This document shows, one piece after another, positions 9,943 to 19,184 of a stretch of DNA of 35,380 bases. The notes beneath the pieces were generated by a model, which saw nothing but the letters and a program-made list of their open reading frames with translations, made no database searches and was not told where the DNA came from. The DNA comes from Serratia sp. DD3 (lineage in GTDB: Bacteria > Pseudomonadota > Gammaproteobacteria > Enterobacterales > Enterobacteriaceae), in the NCBI RefSeq assembly GCF_000496755.2, contig NZ_AYKS02000002.1:1-35380 (forward strand), given 5' to 3'. The stretch's first letter is position 1, and every line of letters begins with the position of its first letter. The translations under genes and the position numbers were made by a program.

Positions 9943-11137
9943 AACGTAAAGCCTCCGCAGGTTGTACGGCGGCAGCGCGCCATGAAGGGTAAAGCGTAGA
10001 TAACAGCGAAATCGTCATTGCGACCAGGGCAATCAAGGTCACTTGTAGCGGGTCAACCAGCACTGGCAACGAAGCACCATCGATCAGCGCCCCCAGAATC
10101 GGCAGCAGGTTATTCAGGTTGCTGGCCAGTAACACCCCTAATAAGGTACCCAGCAGTGAACCGATAATGCCGGCACTGGCACCTTGTACCATAAACACCG
10201 CCATAATCTGGCGTCGCGTCAGGCCTTGGGTTTGTAAAATGGCCACTTCCCCCTGCTTTTCCATCACCAGCAGCCCTAGGGAAGTAATAATATTAAAGGC
10301 CGCCACTGCTACTATCAGGCTAAGCAGCAACCCCATCATATTCTTTTCCATCCTGACGGCCTGAAACAACTCACCTTTACGGTCGCGCCAGTCTTTCCAT
10401 ACGCCACCTTCTGGCAACGTCTGTTGGCTCAGGGTATCCACCTTCAGCGGTTGCTCAAGAAACAGCCGCCAACCCGTCACGCTGCCTGCCGGGTAACGCA
10501 TCAGGCGTGAAGCATCCTGCTGATTGACCAGCAATTGGTAACCATCTACCTCACTATTGGCGTGGAAGGTGCCAATCACCGTAAACAAGCGTTGGCTTGG
10601 GATGCGCCCCATCGGGGTGAACTGGCTGGCGCTGGGTACCATCAAGCGCAGTTGATCACCGGGTTTAACCCCCAGTTGTTCTGCAAGCTGCTCACCAAGA
10701 ATAGTGTTGTATTCACCCGGCTGAAGTTGCTGCTGTTTAGCCGTCACTAGATAAGGGGCCAGTGGATCAGCCTCATCAGGATTAACCCCCAACAGCACCC
10801 CCACCGCCACACTGCGCGCGCTTTGCAACACCACATCACCGGTGGTCAACGGAGTGACACGTTTCACCCCTTGCAAGCTTTGTAATGAGGAGGCGGGAAA
10901 CTGTTCAGGATTAATAAAGCCCTGTTTGCTGGTAACCAGCGCTTGCGGCATCAAGCCTAGAATGTTGTTTTCGAGATCTCTTTCGAAGCCATTCATCACC
11001 GAAAGCACAGTAACCAGCGCCATCACCCCCAGGGTAATGCCGATGGTGGATAGCCAGGAGACAAACCGCCCAAAGCGGTCTGAGGCACGCCCTCGCATAT
11101 AGCGCAGGCCGATAAATAACGCGACAGGTTGATACAT
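9935..11137 (-). CDS. lolC: Lipoprotein-releasing ABC transporter permease LolC
   Basis: LolC is the second membrane subunit of LolCDE and the one that docks LolA through a periplasmic hook. Its 400 residues match E. coli LolC (399). The first membrane segment ([31 protein letters not shown]) carries the MNGFE motif shared with LolE. A periplasmic domain follows (about residues 50-260), then three membrane segments near the C-terminus ([23 protein letters not shown] and two more), with the end [15 protein letters not shown]. It is the first gene of the minus-strand block. The upstream gap to mfd is 533 bp, and ycfT, which occupies this gap in E. coli, is absent. Confidence 0.97.
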   Translation of the reverse strand: MYQPVALFIGLRYMRGRASDRFGRFVSWLSTIGITLGVMALVTVLSVMNGFERDLENNILGLMPQALVTSKQGFINPEQFPASSLQSLQGVKRVTPLTTGDVVLQSARSVAVGVLLGVNPDEADPLAPYLVTAKQQQLQPGEYNTILGEQLAEQLGVKPGDQLRLMVPSASQFTPMGRIPSQRLFTVIGTFHANSEVDGYQLLVNQQDASRLMRYPAGSVTGWRLFLEQPLKVDTLSQQTLPEGGVWKDWRDRKGELFQAVRMEKNMMGLLLSLIVAVAAFNIITSLGLLVMEKQGEVAILQTQGLTRRQIMAVFMVQGASAGIIGSLLGTLLGVLLASNLNNLLPILGALIDGASLPVLVDPLQVTLIALVAMTISLLSTLYPSWRAAAVQPAEALRYE

Positions 11138-11670
11138 GAAATCCGTTTTATTGCGGTAGCTTAAGCAAAGTAATCAAGGATAATAAAGGCTCTACCCGCT
11201 TTATGGAACCACCTGCACGGTTTTATTCTCGCAAGCACCCTCGCTTTGAGCCAATTTTTGTGGCTGGCACACCTAGGCTCTCTTTTTCATTCCAGACAAT
11301 TTCTTTTTCATTCCAGACAAATAGTGGCTGCTACAGGTGCGAGTGATGCAGGTTAGCCGACCGTTGAGCGCATGGACGCGCGATACGAGCCCCCAAGGAC
11401 GGGTTTACGGCGTGTCGGCGTTCCGCGTCACTCCCACCGACCTGACGCTTAGAGTAAAGTGCTATTACACACAGCGAATTGGATTGGTGAAATAACTACC
11501 AGCTAACTTCTTGCGTTTACTTTTAGCGGTGTCAGTTTATAGCGCTCTGGGCTAGTATATATTCAAGTTTATCCACGTTGCCTCAGGTCAAAAGCACTTA
11601 ATGGGAGAAACGCTTTCCCTCAGCCTGTATGACAACAGGGACATTTCATTGATTAAGTAAAGATAACTGC
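11138..11670. other. Divergent intergenic region between lolC and mfd
   Basis: No gene is supported in these 533 bp, which must hold the promoters of both lolC and mfd. A 19-bp string, TCTTTTTCATTCCAGACAA, is present twice in tandem (11281-11299 and 11302-11320), giving a 21-bp period. The stretch from about 11330 to 11450 is GC-rich and partly self-complementary (GAGTGA near 11339 against TCACTC near 11429). It reads like a dispersed enterobacterial intergenic repeat, but I cannot assign it. A weak sigma-70 match, TTTACT-N16-TATAGC, lies about 150 bp before mfd. Confidence 0.5.
11281..11320. repeat. Two-copy 21-bp tandem repeat in the lolC upstream region
   Basis: Two exact copies of TCTTTTTCATTCCAGACAA are separated by TT. 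They lie about 145-185 bp upstream of the lolC start. The function is unknown; it could be a simple duplication. Confidence 0.8.
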
Positions 11671-14600
11671 ATGAGTACTTCTGATAATAGTCGCCGTTCT
11701 GCTTTATCCTCTGCCCGTTACCCACTCCCTGTTCGTGCGGGTGATTTGCGTCAACTTGGGCAGCTTACCGGCTCAGCCTGTGCCGTTGAATGTGCTGAAA
11801 TCACTGAGCGCCATTCCGGCCCGGTGCTGCTCATTGCCCCAGATATGCAAAACGCGCTGCGGCTACGTGATGAAATCCAGCAGTTTACCGACCAGATGGT
11901 GACCACCCTCTCCGACTGGGAAACCTTGCCCTACGATAGTTTCTCACCTCACCAGGAGATCATCTCTTCCCGTCTTTCCAGGCTATACCATCTGCCTGCT
12001 ATGGAGAGCGGCATTATTATTCTGCCCGTCAACACCTTGATGCAGCGTGTTTGCCCGCATGAGTTTTTGCGCGGACACGCCCTGGTGATGAAGAAAGGCC
12101 AGCGCCTGTCAAGGGACCTGCTGCGTACCCAATTAGAGCAGGCGGGCTATCGTTGTGTCGATCAGGTGATGGAGCATGGTGAATTCGCCACTCGCGGCGC
12201 CCTGCTGGACTTGTTCCCCATGGGGAGCGATGCCCCTTTTCGCATCGACTTTTTTGATGATGAAATCGACAGCCTGCGCACCTTTGACGTAGATAGTCAA
12301 CGGACGCTGAGTGAAGTCGAGTCGATCAATCTGCTGCCCGCACACGAATTCCCGACGGATAAAAATGCCATTGAGCTCTTCCGTAGCCAGTGGCGCGAAC
12401 AGTTTGAAGTCCGCCGCGATGCCGAACATATTTATCAACAAGTCAGTAAAGGCACTTGGCCGGCGGGCATTGAATATTGGCAACCCCTGTTCTTCAGCCA
12501 ACCCCTGGTTTCTCTGTTCAGCTACCTGCCAGCCAATACACTGGTGGTGAATACTGGCGATCTGGAAAGTGCCGCAGAGCGCTTCTGGCAAGATGTTAAT
12601 CAGCGCTATGAAGGCCGGCGAATTGACCCAATGCGCCCCCTGCTCCCCCCAGAAACATTGTGGCTACGGGTTGATGCGCTGTTTGGTGAGCTAAAAGCCT
12701 GGCCACGGATTGCTCTGAAACCTGAAGAGTTACCTGACAAAGCCGGGTGCTGTAACTTGGGTTATCAACCCTTACCCGATCTGGCCGTTCAAGCCCAGCA
12801 TAAATCACCGCTGGATAATCTGCGCCGCTTTATTGAGCATTTTACCGGCAGTACGGTGTTTTCGGTAGAAAGTGAAGGCCGCCGTGAAACCCTGCAAGAA
12901 TTGCTAGGCCGCATCAAACTCAATCCGCCAGTGATCCAGCGCCTTGATGAGCTCAACGCCACCGGCAGTTACCTGATGGTGGGCGCGGCCGAGCGCGGTT
13001 TTATTGATACGTTACGTAACCGAGCCATGATCTGTGAAAGTGACCTGCTTGGTGAACGTGTCAGCAACCGTCGGCGAGATAACCGCCGTACCATCAACAC
13101 CGATACCCTGATCCGTAACCTGGCGGAACTACACCCGGGGCAGCCGGTAGTCCACCTTGAGCATGGCGTTGGGCGCTATGTGGGGATGACCACACTGGAA
13201 GCCGGCGGCATCAAGGCGGAATACCTGATCCTCGCATATTCCGGTGAGGACAAGCTCTATGTCCCGGTCTCTTCCCTGCATCTGATTAACCGCTACGCCG
13301 GGGGAGCTGATGATAACGCCCCATTACACAAACTGGGGAGTGATGTCTGGTCCCGTGCGCGGCAAAAAGCGGCGGAGCGGGTGCGCGATGTCGCGGCAGA
13401 GCTGCTGGATATTTATTCCCAGCGGGCGGCTAAATCCGGCTTTGCGTTCAAACATGATCGCGAGCAATATCAACTGTTCTGCCAAACCTTCCCGTTTGAG
13501 ACGACACCCGACCAAGAGCAGGCCATCAACGCCGTGCTGAGCGACATGTGCCAACCACTGGCAATGGACCGTCTAGTCTGCGGTGACGTTGGTTTTGGCA
13601 AAACAGAAGTGGCGATGCGTGCCGCTTTTCTGGCGGTAGAAAATGGCAAACAGGTGGCGGTGCTGGTCCCCACCACCTTGTTGGCACAACAGCACTTCGA
13701 TAACTTCCGTGATCGCTTCGCTAACTGGCCATTCCGTATTGAGATGATGTCACGCTTCCGCAGTGCTAAAGAGCAGCAACATACCCTGCAAGAAGCCGTA
13801 GAAGGTAAAGTGGATATCATTATCGGTACCCATAAGCTGTTACAAAGCGATCTGCGCTGGAAAGATCTGGGGCTGCTGGTTGTCGATGAAGAACACCGTT
13901 TTGGCGTGCGCCATAAAGAGCGCATCAAAGCCATGCGAGCTGATGTTGATATCCTGACACTCACCGCTACGCCGATTCCACGTACCCTGAATATGGCCAT
14001 GAGTGGCATGCGTGATCTTTCGATCATCGCCACCCCACCAGCCCGCCGTTTGGCAGTAAAAACCTTTGTTCGTGAATACGACAGTCTGGTGGTCCGTGAA
14101 GCAATCCTTCGTGAGGTACTGCGTGGTGGTCAGGTTTATTACCTGCATAACGACGTGGACAGTATCGATAAAGCAGCCCAGCGCTTGGCAGAACTGGTGC
14201 CCGAAGCACGTATCGCCATCGGCCACGGCCAGATGCGTGAACGTGATCTGGAACGGGTGATGAACGATTTCCATCACCAACGCTTCAATGTCTTGGTGTG
14301 TACCACCATTATTGAAACCGGGATTGATATTCCCAGCGCCAATACCATTGTCATTGAGCGGGCAGATCGCTTCGGCTTAGCGCAACTGCATCAGTTGCGT
14401 GGCCGTGTTGGCCGCTCCCACCATCAAGCTTATGCTTACTTGTTAACACCTAATCCGAAAGTGATGAGTACCGACGCACATAAGCGCTTGGAAGCCATTG
14501 CCTCGTTAGAGGATTTGGGCGCTGGCTTTGCCCTGGCGACTCACGATCTGGAGATCCGTGGTGCTGGGGAGTTGCTGGGGGAGGAACAAAGCGGCCAGAT

Positions 14601-15150
14601 GACCACTGTCGGTTTCTCACTGTATATGGAACTGTTGGAAAGTGCGGTTGATGCGTTGAAAAATGGCCGTGAACCGTCACTGGAAGATCTCACCAGTCAG
14701 CAAAGCGAAGTTGAACTGCGCATGCCAACTCTGCTACCGGATGACTTTATTCCAGACGTCAATACCCGCTTATCCTTTTATAAACGCATCGCCAGCGCTA
14801 AAAATGAAGGGGAACTGGAAGAGTTAAAAGTCGAGTTAATTGACCGCTTTGGATTGCTGCCGGATGCGGCTCGTAACCTGCTACAAAGTGCCGCCATGCG
14901 GCAACAGGCACTCAAGTTGGGTATCAAGCGCATTGAAGGTAACGAGCGTGGTGGTTTTATTGAATTTGGTGACAAGAATCAGGTTGATCCCGGGTATTTG
15001 ATTGGCTTGCTGCAAAGCAAACCACCGGTTTACCGCCTGGATGGGCCGACCAAGCTCAAGTTTACACTTGATCTCTCCGACCGGTTGAAACGGCTGACGT
15101 TTATCGCCGAGTTGCTGGTGGCCTTCAGGGAACATACCTTGGCGGCTTAA
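11671..15150 (+). CDS. mfd: Transcription-repair coupling factor Mfd
   Basis: Mfd is an ATP-dependent DNA translocase. It pushes RNA polymerase off lesions and recruits UvrA to the damage. The 1159 residues cover all family domains. These are the N-terminal UvrB-like modules (WETLPYDSFSPHQEIISSRL), the RNAP-interacting domain (VVHLEHGVGRYVGMTTLE, YVPVSSLHLINRY), and the RecG-type motor with Walker A in GDVGFGKTE (about 638-646) and the DEEH box at 739-742. TATPIPRTLNMAMSG, RGRVGRSHHQAYAYLL and the C-terminal autoinhibitory domain (LPDDFIPDVNTRLSFYKRIAS) follow. It is about 11 residues longer than E. coli Mfd (1148) through an extra Ser-rich N-terminus. The upstream Shine-Dalgarno is weak, but no internal Met offers a better start. 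It diverges from lolC as in E. coli. Confidence 0.98.
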   Translation: MSTSDNSRRSALSSARYPLPVRAGDLRQLGQLTGSACAVECAEITERHSGPVLLIAPDMQNALRLRDEIQQFTDQMVTTLSDWETLPYDSFSPHQEIISSRLSRLYHLPAMESGIIILPVNTLMQRVCPHEFLRGHALVMKKGQRLSRDLLRTQLEQAGYRCVDQVMEHGEFATRGALLDLFPMGSDAPFRIDFFDDEIDSLRTFDVDSQRTLSEVESINLLPAHEFPTDKNAIELFRSQWREQFEVRRDAEHIYQQVSKGTWPAGIEYWQPLFFSQPLVSLFSYLPANTLVVNTGDLESAAERFWQDVNQRYEGRRIDPMRPLLPPETLWLRVDALFGELKAWPRIALKPEELPDKAGCCNLGYQPLPDLAVQAQHKSPLDNLRRFIEHFTGSTVFSVESEGRRETLQELLGRIKLNPPVIQRLDELNATGSYLMVGAAERGFIDTLRNRAMICESDLLGERVSNRRRDNRRTINTDTLIRNLAELHPGQPVVHLEHGVGRYVGMTTLEAGGIKAEYLILAYSGEDKLYVPVSSLHLINRYAGGADDNAPLHKLGSDVWSRARQKAAERVRDVAAELLDIYSQRAAKSGFAFKHDREQYQLFCQTFPFETTPDQEQAINAVLSDMCQPLAMDRLVCGDVGFGKTEVAMRAAFLAVENGKQVAVLVPTTLLAQQHFDNFRDRFANWPFRIEMMSRFRSAKEQQHTLQEAVEGKVDIIIGTHKLLQSDLRWKDLGLLVVDEEHRFGVRHKERIKAMRADVDILTLTATPIPRTLNMAMSGMRDLSIIATPPARRLAVKTFVREYDSLVVREAILREVLRGGQVYYLHNDVDSIDKAAQRLAELVPEARIAIGHGQMRERDLERVMNDFHHQRFNVLVCTTIIETGIDIPSANTIVIERADRFGLAQLHQLRGRVGRSHHQAYAYLLTPNPKVMSTDAHKRLEAIASLEDLGAGFALATHDLEIRGAGELLGEEQSGQMTTVGFSLYMELLESAVDALKNGREPSLEDLTSQQSEVELRMPTLLPDDFIPDVNTRLSFYKRIASAKNEGELEELKVELIDRFGLLPDAARNLLQSAAMRQQALKLGIKRIEGNERGGFIEFGDKNQVDPGYLIGLLQSKPPVYRLDGPTKLKFTLDLSDRLKRLTFIAELLVAFREHTLAA

Positions 15151-15204
15151 ATAGCAATAGCTATCTATCTGCCCCGCTTCAAGCAACAGCGTCTGACAAG
15201 CACT

Positions 15205-15220
15205 GGCGGCATCTGCCGCC
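15205..15220 (+). terminator. Possible hairpin terminator after mfd
   Basis: GGCGGC and GCCGCC pair perfectly around a 4-nt loop, 55 bp downstream of the mfd stop. No run of T follows, so intrinsic termination is uncertain. Confidence 0.35.
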
Positions 15221-15420
15221 AACCTGCTATCACCTCATTATCAAACTGATAATTGCCGTTATTAATATGATAATGATTGACCCCTTTCGTGTACTGACTC
15301 AAGCCATCTTATTGAGATTCCGCCAAACCCAATAGGCAACACAGACGATAAATTAACCGTCGATAATATTGTTCAAACTCAATCAACAAAATCCTCTTCC
15401 TGCTGGCTAATCGACACTTT

Positions 15421-15440
15421 TTGGCCTGTTCCTTGCTGTA
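15421..15440 (+). promoter_or_regulatory. Sigma-54 (-24/-12) promoter of xdhABC
   Basis: The site reads TTGGCCTGTTCCTTGCTGTA. GG (15423-15424) and GC (15435-15436) are separated by exactly 10 nt, and 11 of 13 defined positions fit the sigma-54 consensus YTGGCACG-N4-TTGCW. The predicted transcript start is near 15447. This gives a leader of about 35 nt containing the AAGGAGG ribosome site at 15470-15476. A closely matching element precedes ygfK. The activator is not in the window; E. coli ygeV/xdhR is a sigma-54-type regulator from the related cluster. Confidence 0.75.
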
Positions 15441-15481
15441 TTCTTTGATCACAACTCATTGCCCTCATCAAGGAGGCTAAG

Positions 15482-17788
15482 ATGTCTTTAGGAACATCGC
15501 ATAAGCGTGTAGATGCCGAGGCAAAAGTCACTGGTCGAGCTCGCTACACCGATGATTTAACTATGCCTGGTATGCGCTATGCCAAGTATGTCCGTAGCCC
15601 CATCGCCCATGGCCTGGTCACCCGCATCGACACCGAAAAAGCCTTGCAACTCCCTGGTGTGGAAGCCATTTTCACTTATCAGGATATCCCGTCCTATCTC
15701 TTCCCAACCGCTGGCCATGCCTGGTCGTTGGATGCCAATAAACATGATGTCGCAGATAAACAGCTATTAACTAACCATGTGCGCCACCATGGTGATGGGG
15801 TGGCCATCGTTGTGGCCTGTGACCCATTGACGGCTGAAAAGGCCGCTATGCTGGTGGAGGTTGAATATCAGGAACTGCCGGTGATGACCACTGCCGCAGC
15901 CGCGTTAGCCGCCGATGCCCCGCTACTGCATGGAGGGGAAAGTAACCTGCTGAAACAACATGCACTGCAAGGGGGGGATCCTGAAGCCGCCTTCGCCGCC
16001 GCTGACATTTTGGTCACCGGTAACTACTACACCCATGTCGTGCAGCACTGCCATCTGGAAGGGGTAACTTCATACGCCTATATGGACCAGATGGATCGTA
16101 TCGTGATCGTCTCCAGTACCCAGATCCCCCATATTGTGCGCCGTGTAGTCGGTCAGGCACTGGGGCTGCCCTGGTCCGCTATCCGGGTGATCAAACCCTA
16201 TATCGGTGGGGGTTTTGGTAATAAGCAGGATGTCTTGGAAGAACCGATGGCGGCATTTCTCACCTGGAAACTCGGTGGCATCCCCGTTAAAGTGGAGCTG
16301 AACCGTGAGGAGTGTTTTCTGGCATCACGTACGCGCCATTCCTTTGATATCAGCGGTAAGATGGCGGTCGATCAGCACGGTGTACTGCAAGCCTATAGCC
16401 TGGACGTGCTCTCTAACACCGGTGGCTATGCCTCCCACGGGCACTCCATTGCTTCCGCCGGGGTGAATAAAATTGCCTATCTCTACCCACGTCTTGCCTT
16501 GGGCTATAAAGCCACCACCTTCTATTCCAATCTGCCCAACGCTGGTGCCATGCGCGGCTATGGCGCACCGCAAGTCACTTTTGCGCTGGAATGCATGATT
16601 GATGAGGCAGCCGCCAAACTGGGCATCGACCCCCTCGAGCTGCGAATCAAAAATGTCGCCCGCCAAGGTGACACCAACCCACTTAATCATAAAGAGATTA
16701 AGAGTGCCGGTATTCTTGAGTGCCTGTTACGGGGTAAGGAACTGTTTGAATGGGATGCCCGGCGCAGTGCCTGCCTGAATCAAACTGGCCCGATCCGCCG
16801 AGGCGTGGGTGTCGCCTGTTTAAGCTATTCATCAAATACTTATCCGGTAGGGGTAGAGATCGCCAGTGCCCGCCTATTGATGAACCAGGATGGCACCATC
16901 ATTCTGCACGTTGGTGCCACAGAAATCGGCCAGGGTTCAGATACCGTTTTCGCCCAAATGGCGGCTGAAACCATTGGCGTCCCCTTCTCGACCCTGCATG
17001 TTAACTCAACGCAAGATACTGACATCACCGCCTTCGACCCCGGTGCCTTTGCTTCAAGGCAAAGTTATGTCACCGCCCCGGCCGTTCGCCAGGCGGCCAC
17101 AGAACTGCGTGCCAAGATCCTGAAACAGGCCGCCTATATGAGCAGCCAGCCAGAATGGGCGCTCGATATTATTGACGGCAATGTGGTGTTTAGCGAGATG
17201 CCCGAAAAGGTCTTGTTCTCAGTACAAGACGTTTCCATGAGTGCGCATTACGACCAGGAGGTCGGTGGGCAGTTGATCGCTGAGGTCTCCTGCAAGACCC
17301 GCAGTAATCCCCCGGCTTTTGGTTGTACCTTTGTCGACCTCACCGTGGATATTCCATTATGCAAAGTCACTATCAACAAGATTATCAACCTGCATGACTC
17401 CGGTCAGGTCCTCAACCCGCAGTTAGCGGAAGGCCAAGTGCATGGCGGCATGGGGATGGGGATCGGTTGGACCCTGTTCGAAGAGATGATCGTAGACGAA
17501 AAAACCGGCATCGTGCGCAATAACAACCTGCTGGATTACAAGTTCCCGACGATTCTCGACCTGCCGGACCTGGACTGCGAATTTATTGAAACCTATGAAC
17601 CGCAATCCGCCTATGGGCACAAAGCTCTGGGTGAACCGCCGTTGATCTCCCCGGCGCCGGCCATTCGTAATGCCATCTGGATGGCAACCGGCGTGAAAAT
17701 TGATGACTTGCCCCTGACACCCAAAGCACTCTATCGGCATTTCGTGCAGGCGGGTCTGCTCGAGCCACAGGAGAACAACAATGTATGA
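15482..17788 (+). CDS. xdhA: Xanthine dehydrogenase, molybdenum-binding subunit XdhA
   Basis: XdhA is the catalytic subunit of the cytoplasmic XdhABC enzyme, which hydroxylates hypoxanthine and xanthine at the molybdenum cofactor. It has 768 residues against 752 in E. coli. The N-terminal aldehyde oxidase/xanthine dehydrogenase a/b hammerhead domain (about 10-120) is followed by cofactor-binding motifs. These are YIGGGFGNKQD, AMRGYGAPQ with substrate-binding Arg358, VGATEIGQGSDT, and GHKALGEPP with the catalytic base Glu718. A perfect AAGGAGG sits 5 nt before the ATG. It is first in a tight xdhABC operon and overlaps xdhB by 8 bp. A sigma-54 promoter directly upstream suggests nitrogen-linked or inducer-driven control. 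Confidence 0.96.
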   Translation: MSLGTSHKRVDAEAKVTGRARYTDDLTMPGMRYAKYVRSPIAHGLVTRIDTEKALQLPGVEAIFTYQDIPSYLFPTAGHAWSLDANKHDVADKQLLTNHVRHHGDGVAIVVACDPLTAEKAAMLVEVEYQELPVMTTAAAALAADAPLLHGGESNLLKQHALQGGDPEAAFAAADILVTGNYYTHVVQHCHLEGVTSYAYMDQMDRIVIVSSTQIPHIVRRVVGQALGLPWSAIRVIKPYIGGGFGNKQDVLEEPMAAFLTWKLGGIPVKVELNREECFLASRTRHSFDISGKMAVDQHGVLQAYSLDVLSNTGGYASHGHSIASAGVNKIAYLYPRLALGYKATTFYSNLPNAGAMRGYGAPQVTFALECMIDEAAAKLGIDPLELRIKNVARQGDTNPLNHKEIKSAGILECLLRGKELFEWDARRSACLNQTGPIRRGVGVACLSYSSNTYPVGVEIASARLLMNQDGTIILHVGATEIGQGSDTVFAQMAAETIGVPFSTLHVNSTQDTDITAFDPGAFASRQSYVTAPAVRQAATELRAKILKQAAYMSSQPEWALDIIDGNVVFSEMPEKVLFSVQDVSMSAHYDQEVGGQLIAEVSCKTRSNPPAFGCTFVDLTVDIPLCKVTINKIINLHDSGQVLNPQLAEGQVHGGMGMGIGWTLFEEMIVDEKTGIVRNNNLLDYKFPTILDLPDLDCEFIETYEPQSAYGHKALGEPPLISPAPAIRNAIWMATGVKIDDLPLTPKALYRHFVQAGLLEPQENNNV

Positions 17789-18659
17789 CATCGCAGATTA
17801 TTATCAGGCGACCAGTATCGACGATGCCGTGCGCCACTTGGCTGCCAACCCGCAAGCCCGATTAATTGCTGGCGGTACCGACGTATTGATCCAGCTCCAT
17901 CATATGAATGGTAAATATCGTCATCTGGTGGATATCCATGATTTGGCTGAGTTAAACGGCATCAGCCTACTGCCAGACGGCACGTTACGCATTGGCAGCG
18001 GCACCACCTTCAGCCAGATCATCGACTCGCCGTTGGTTCAGCGCCATGTTCCGGTATTGGCTGAAGCCGCCACGACCATTGCAGGGCCACAAGTGCGCAA
18101 CCGAGCCACACTGGGGGGGAATATCTGTAATGGTGCCACCAGTGCAGACTCCGCCTCACCTTGCGTGGTGATGGAAGCAGAATTGGAAATCGCCACTGTT
18201 AATGGCCTACGCCGTACCCCAATGCTTGGCTTTCACACCGGCCCCGGCAAAGTGGCGCTGGTGCAAGGGGAAGTGGCAGTCGCCTTTCTGTTCAAAGCTC
18301 AGCACTATCAGAATATAGGGGCCAGCTATTACAAATACGCCATGCGTGACGCCATGGATATCGCCACCATCGGTTGTGCTGCTGCCTGCAAAATTGAAAA
18401 TGGCCGTTTCAGTGAGGTCAAACTGGCGTTTGGTGTTGCCGCACCGACGCCTATCCGCGCCCCTCATGCCGAGCGTACCGCCCTGGGCCAACCATTTAAC
18501 CGGCAAACCCTGGCGGCGGTGGGTGAAGCGGTGATACGTGATGTGCAGCCCCGTTCATCATGGCGTGCTGCCAAAGAATTCCGTATGCAAATTATTCGTA
18601 CCCTGGCTGAGCGTGTTCTGGCCCAGGCCGCTCAACGGGCGGGAGGAGAACTATTATGA
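17781..18659 (+). CDS. xdhB: Xanthine dehydrogenase, FAD-binding subunit XdhB
   Basis: XdhB carries the FAD of XdhABC and passes electrons from the iron-sulfur subunit to NAD+. Its 292 residues equal the E. coli length. Visible parts are the FAD-binding loop [14 protein letters not shown] (about 30-43), the second FAD motif [21 protein letters not shown], the GFHTGPGK segment, and the CO-dehydrogenase flavoprotein C-terminal domain ([19 protein letters not shown] through [16 protein letters not shown]). Its ATG lies inside xdhA (8-bp overlap) and its stop overlaps the xdhC start. All three subunits are therefore probably made by coupled translation. Confidence 0.96.
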   Translation: MYDIADYYQATSIDDAVRHLAANPQARLIAGGTDVLIQLHHMNGKYRHLVDIHDLAELNGISLLPDGTLRIGSGTTFSQIIDSPLVQRHVPVLAEAATTIAGPQVRNRATLGGNICNGATSADSASPCVVMEAELEIATVNGLRRTPMLGFHTGPGKVALVQGEVAVAFLFKAQHYQNIGASYYKYAMRDAMDIATIGCAAACKIENGRFSEVKLAFGVAAPTPIRAPHAERTALGQPFNRQTLAAVGEAVIRDVQPRSSWRAAKEFRMQIIRTLAERVLAQAAQRAGGELL

Positions 18660-19132
18660 TGATCAATTGCACCATTAATGGTCGTGCCTATCAGTTTAAT
18701 ATTGACCCACGCATGTCACTGATGGAGTTACTACGCCAACAGGGGCTCAATAGTGTCAAACAGGGGTGTAGCGTCGGGGAATGCGGTGCCTGTACGGTAC
18801 TGATCGATGATATAGCCACCGATACCTGCATCTATCTGGCGCTTTGGGCCGATGGCAAGTCCATTCGCACTGCTGAAGGGGAAGTCAAAGGCAGACACCT
18901 TTCTGCGGTACAGCAAGCCTATGTGGATACCGGCGCGGTACAATGTGGCTTCTGTACCCCCGGGTTTGTAATGACCAGTACCTCGATGGTGGAACGTTTT
19001 CGTGGACAACCGCTCACCGAGCAGGAAATTCGCCGTGGACTGGCGGGTAATTTATGCCGTTGCACTGGCTATACCAGCATCATCAAAGCCGTACAAAAAG
19101 CGCAACAGTTGGATGAAGAAACCCCACGCTGA
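18656..19132 (+). CDS. xdhC: Xanthine dehydrogenase, [2Fe-2S] subunit XdhC
   Basis: XdhC is the iron-sulfur subunit, with two [2Fe-2S] clusters that wire XdhA to XdhB. The first cluster uses Cys38, Cys43, Cys46 and Cys58 ([16 protein letters not shown]...DTC). The second uses Cys97, Cys100, Cys134 and Cys136 ([17 protein letters not shown]). All eight ligands are present. The 158 residues match E. coli XdhC (159). The ATG at 18656 overlaps the xdhB stop (ATGA); a second ATG at 18659 is in frame and possible. This is the last gene of the operon, followed by a strong hairpin. Here xdhC means the Fe-S subunit, not the XdhC/CoxI maturation family, to which YqeB in this window belongs. Confidence 0.96.
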   Translation: MMINCTINGRAYQFNIDPRMSLMELLRQQGLNSVKQGCSVGECGACTVLIDDIATDTCIYLALWADGKSIRTAEGEVKGRHLSAVQQAYVDTGAVQCGFCTPGFVMTSTSMVERFRGQPLTEQEIRRGLAGNLCRCTGYTSIIKAVQKAQQLDEETPR

Positions 19133-19140
19133 TGGGGCAA

Positions 19141-19166
19141 TCCCCCTCACCTGATTGTGAGGGGGA
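19141..19166. terminator. Bidirectional hairpin between xdhC and ghxQ
   Basis: TCCCCCTCAC (19141-19150) and GTGAGGGGGA (19157-19166) form a perfect 10-bp stem with a 6-nt loop between two converging genes. There is no clear T-tract on either side. The position and stability nevertheless make a shared terminator likely. Confidence 0.65.
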
Positions 19167-19184
19167 TAATACAACACTCGCCAA

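Larger units (their letters stand above)
15151..15481. other. Intergenic region between mfd and xdhA
   Basis: No gene is seen. A GC-rich hairpin, GGCGGC-ATCT-GCCGCC (15205-15220), lies 55 bp after mfd and has no T-tract; it could still end mfd transcription. Further on are ATTATCA-AAC-TGATAAT (15237-15253) and a second TGATAAT at 15268-15274, 21 bp after the first, which looks like operator half-sites. A sigma-54 promoter occupies 15421-15440. This gap is also the left border of the purine island. Confidence 0.6.

Noticed and set aside
13470..14033. Long minus-strand frames inside mfd (for example 187 codons)
   Set aside because: These are shadow frames of a strongly conserved gene, with unnatural composition and no ribosome sites.
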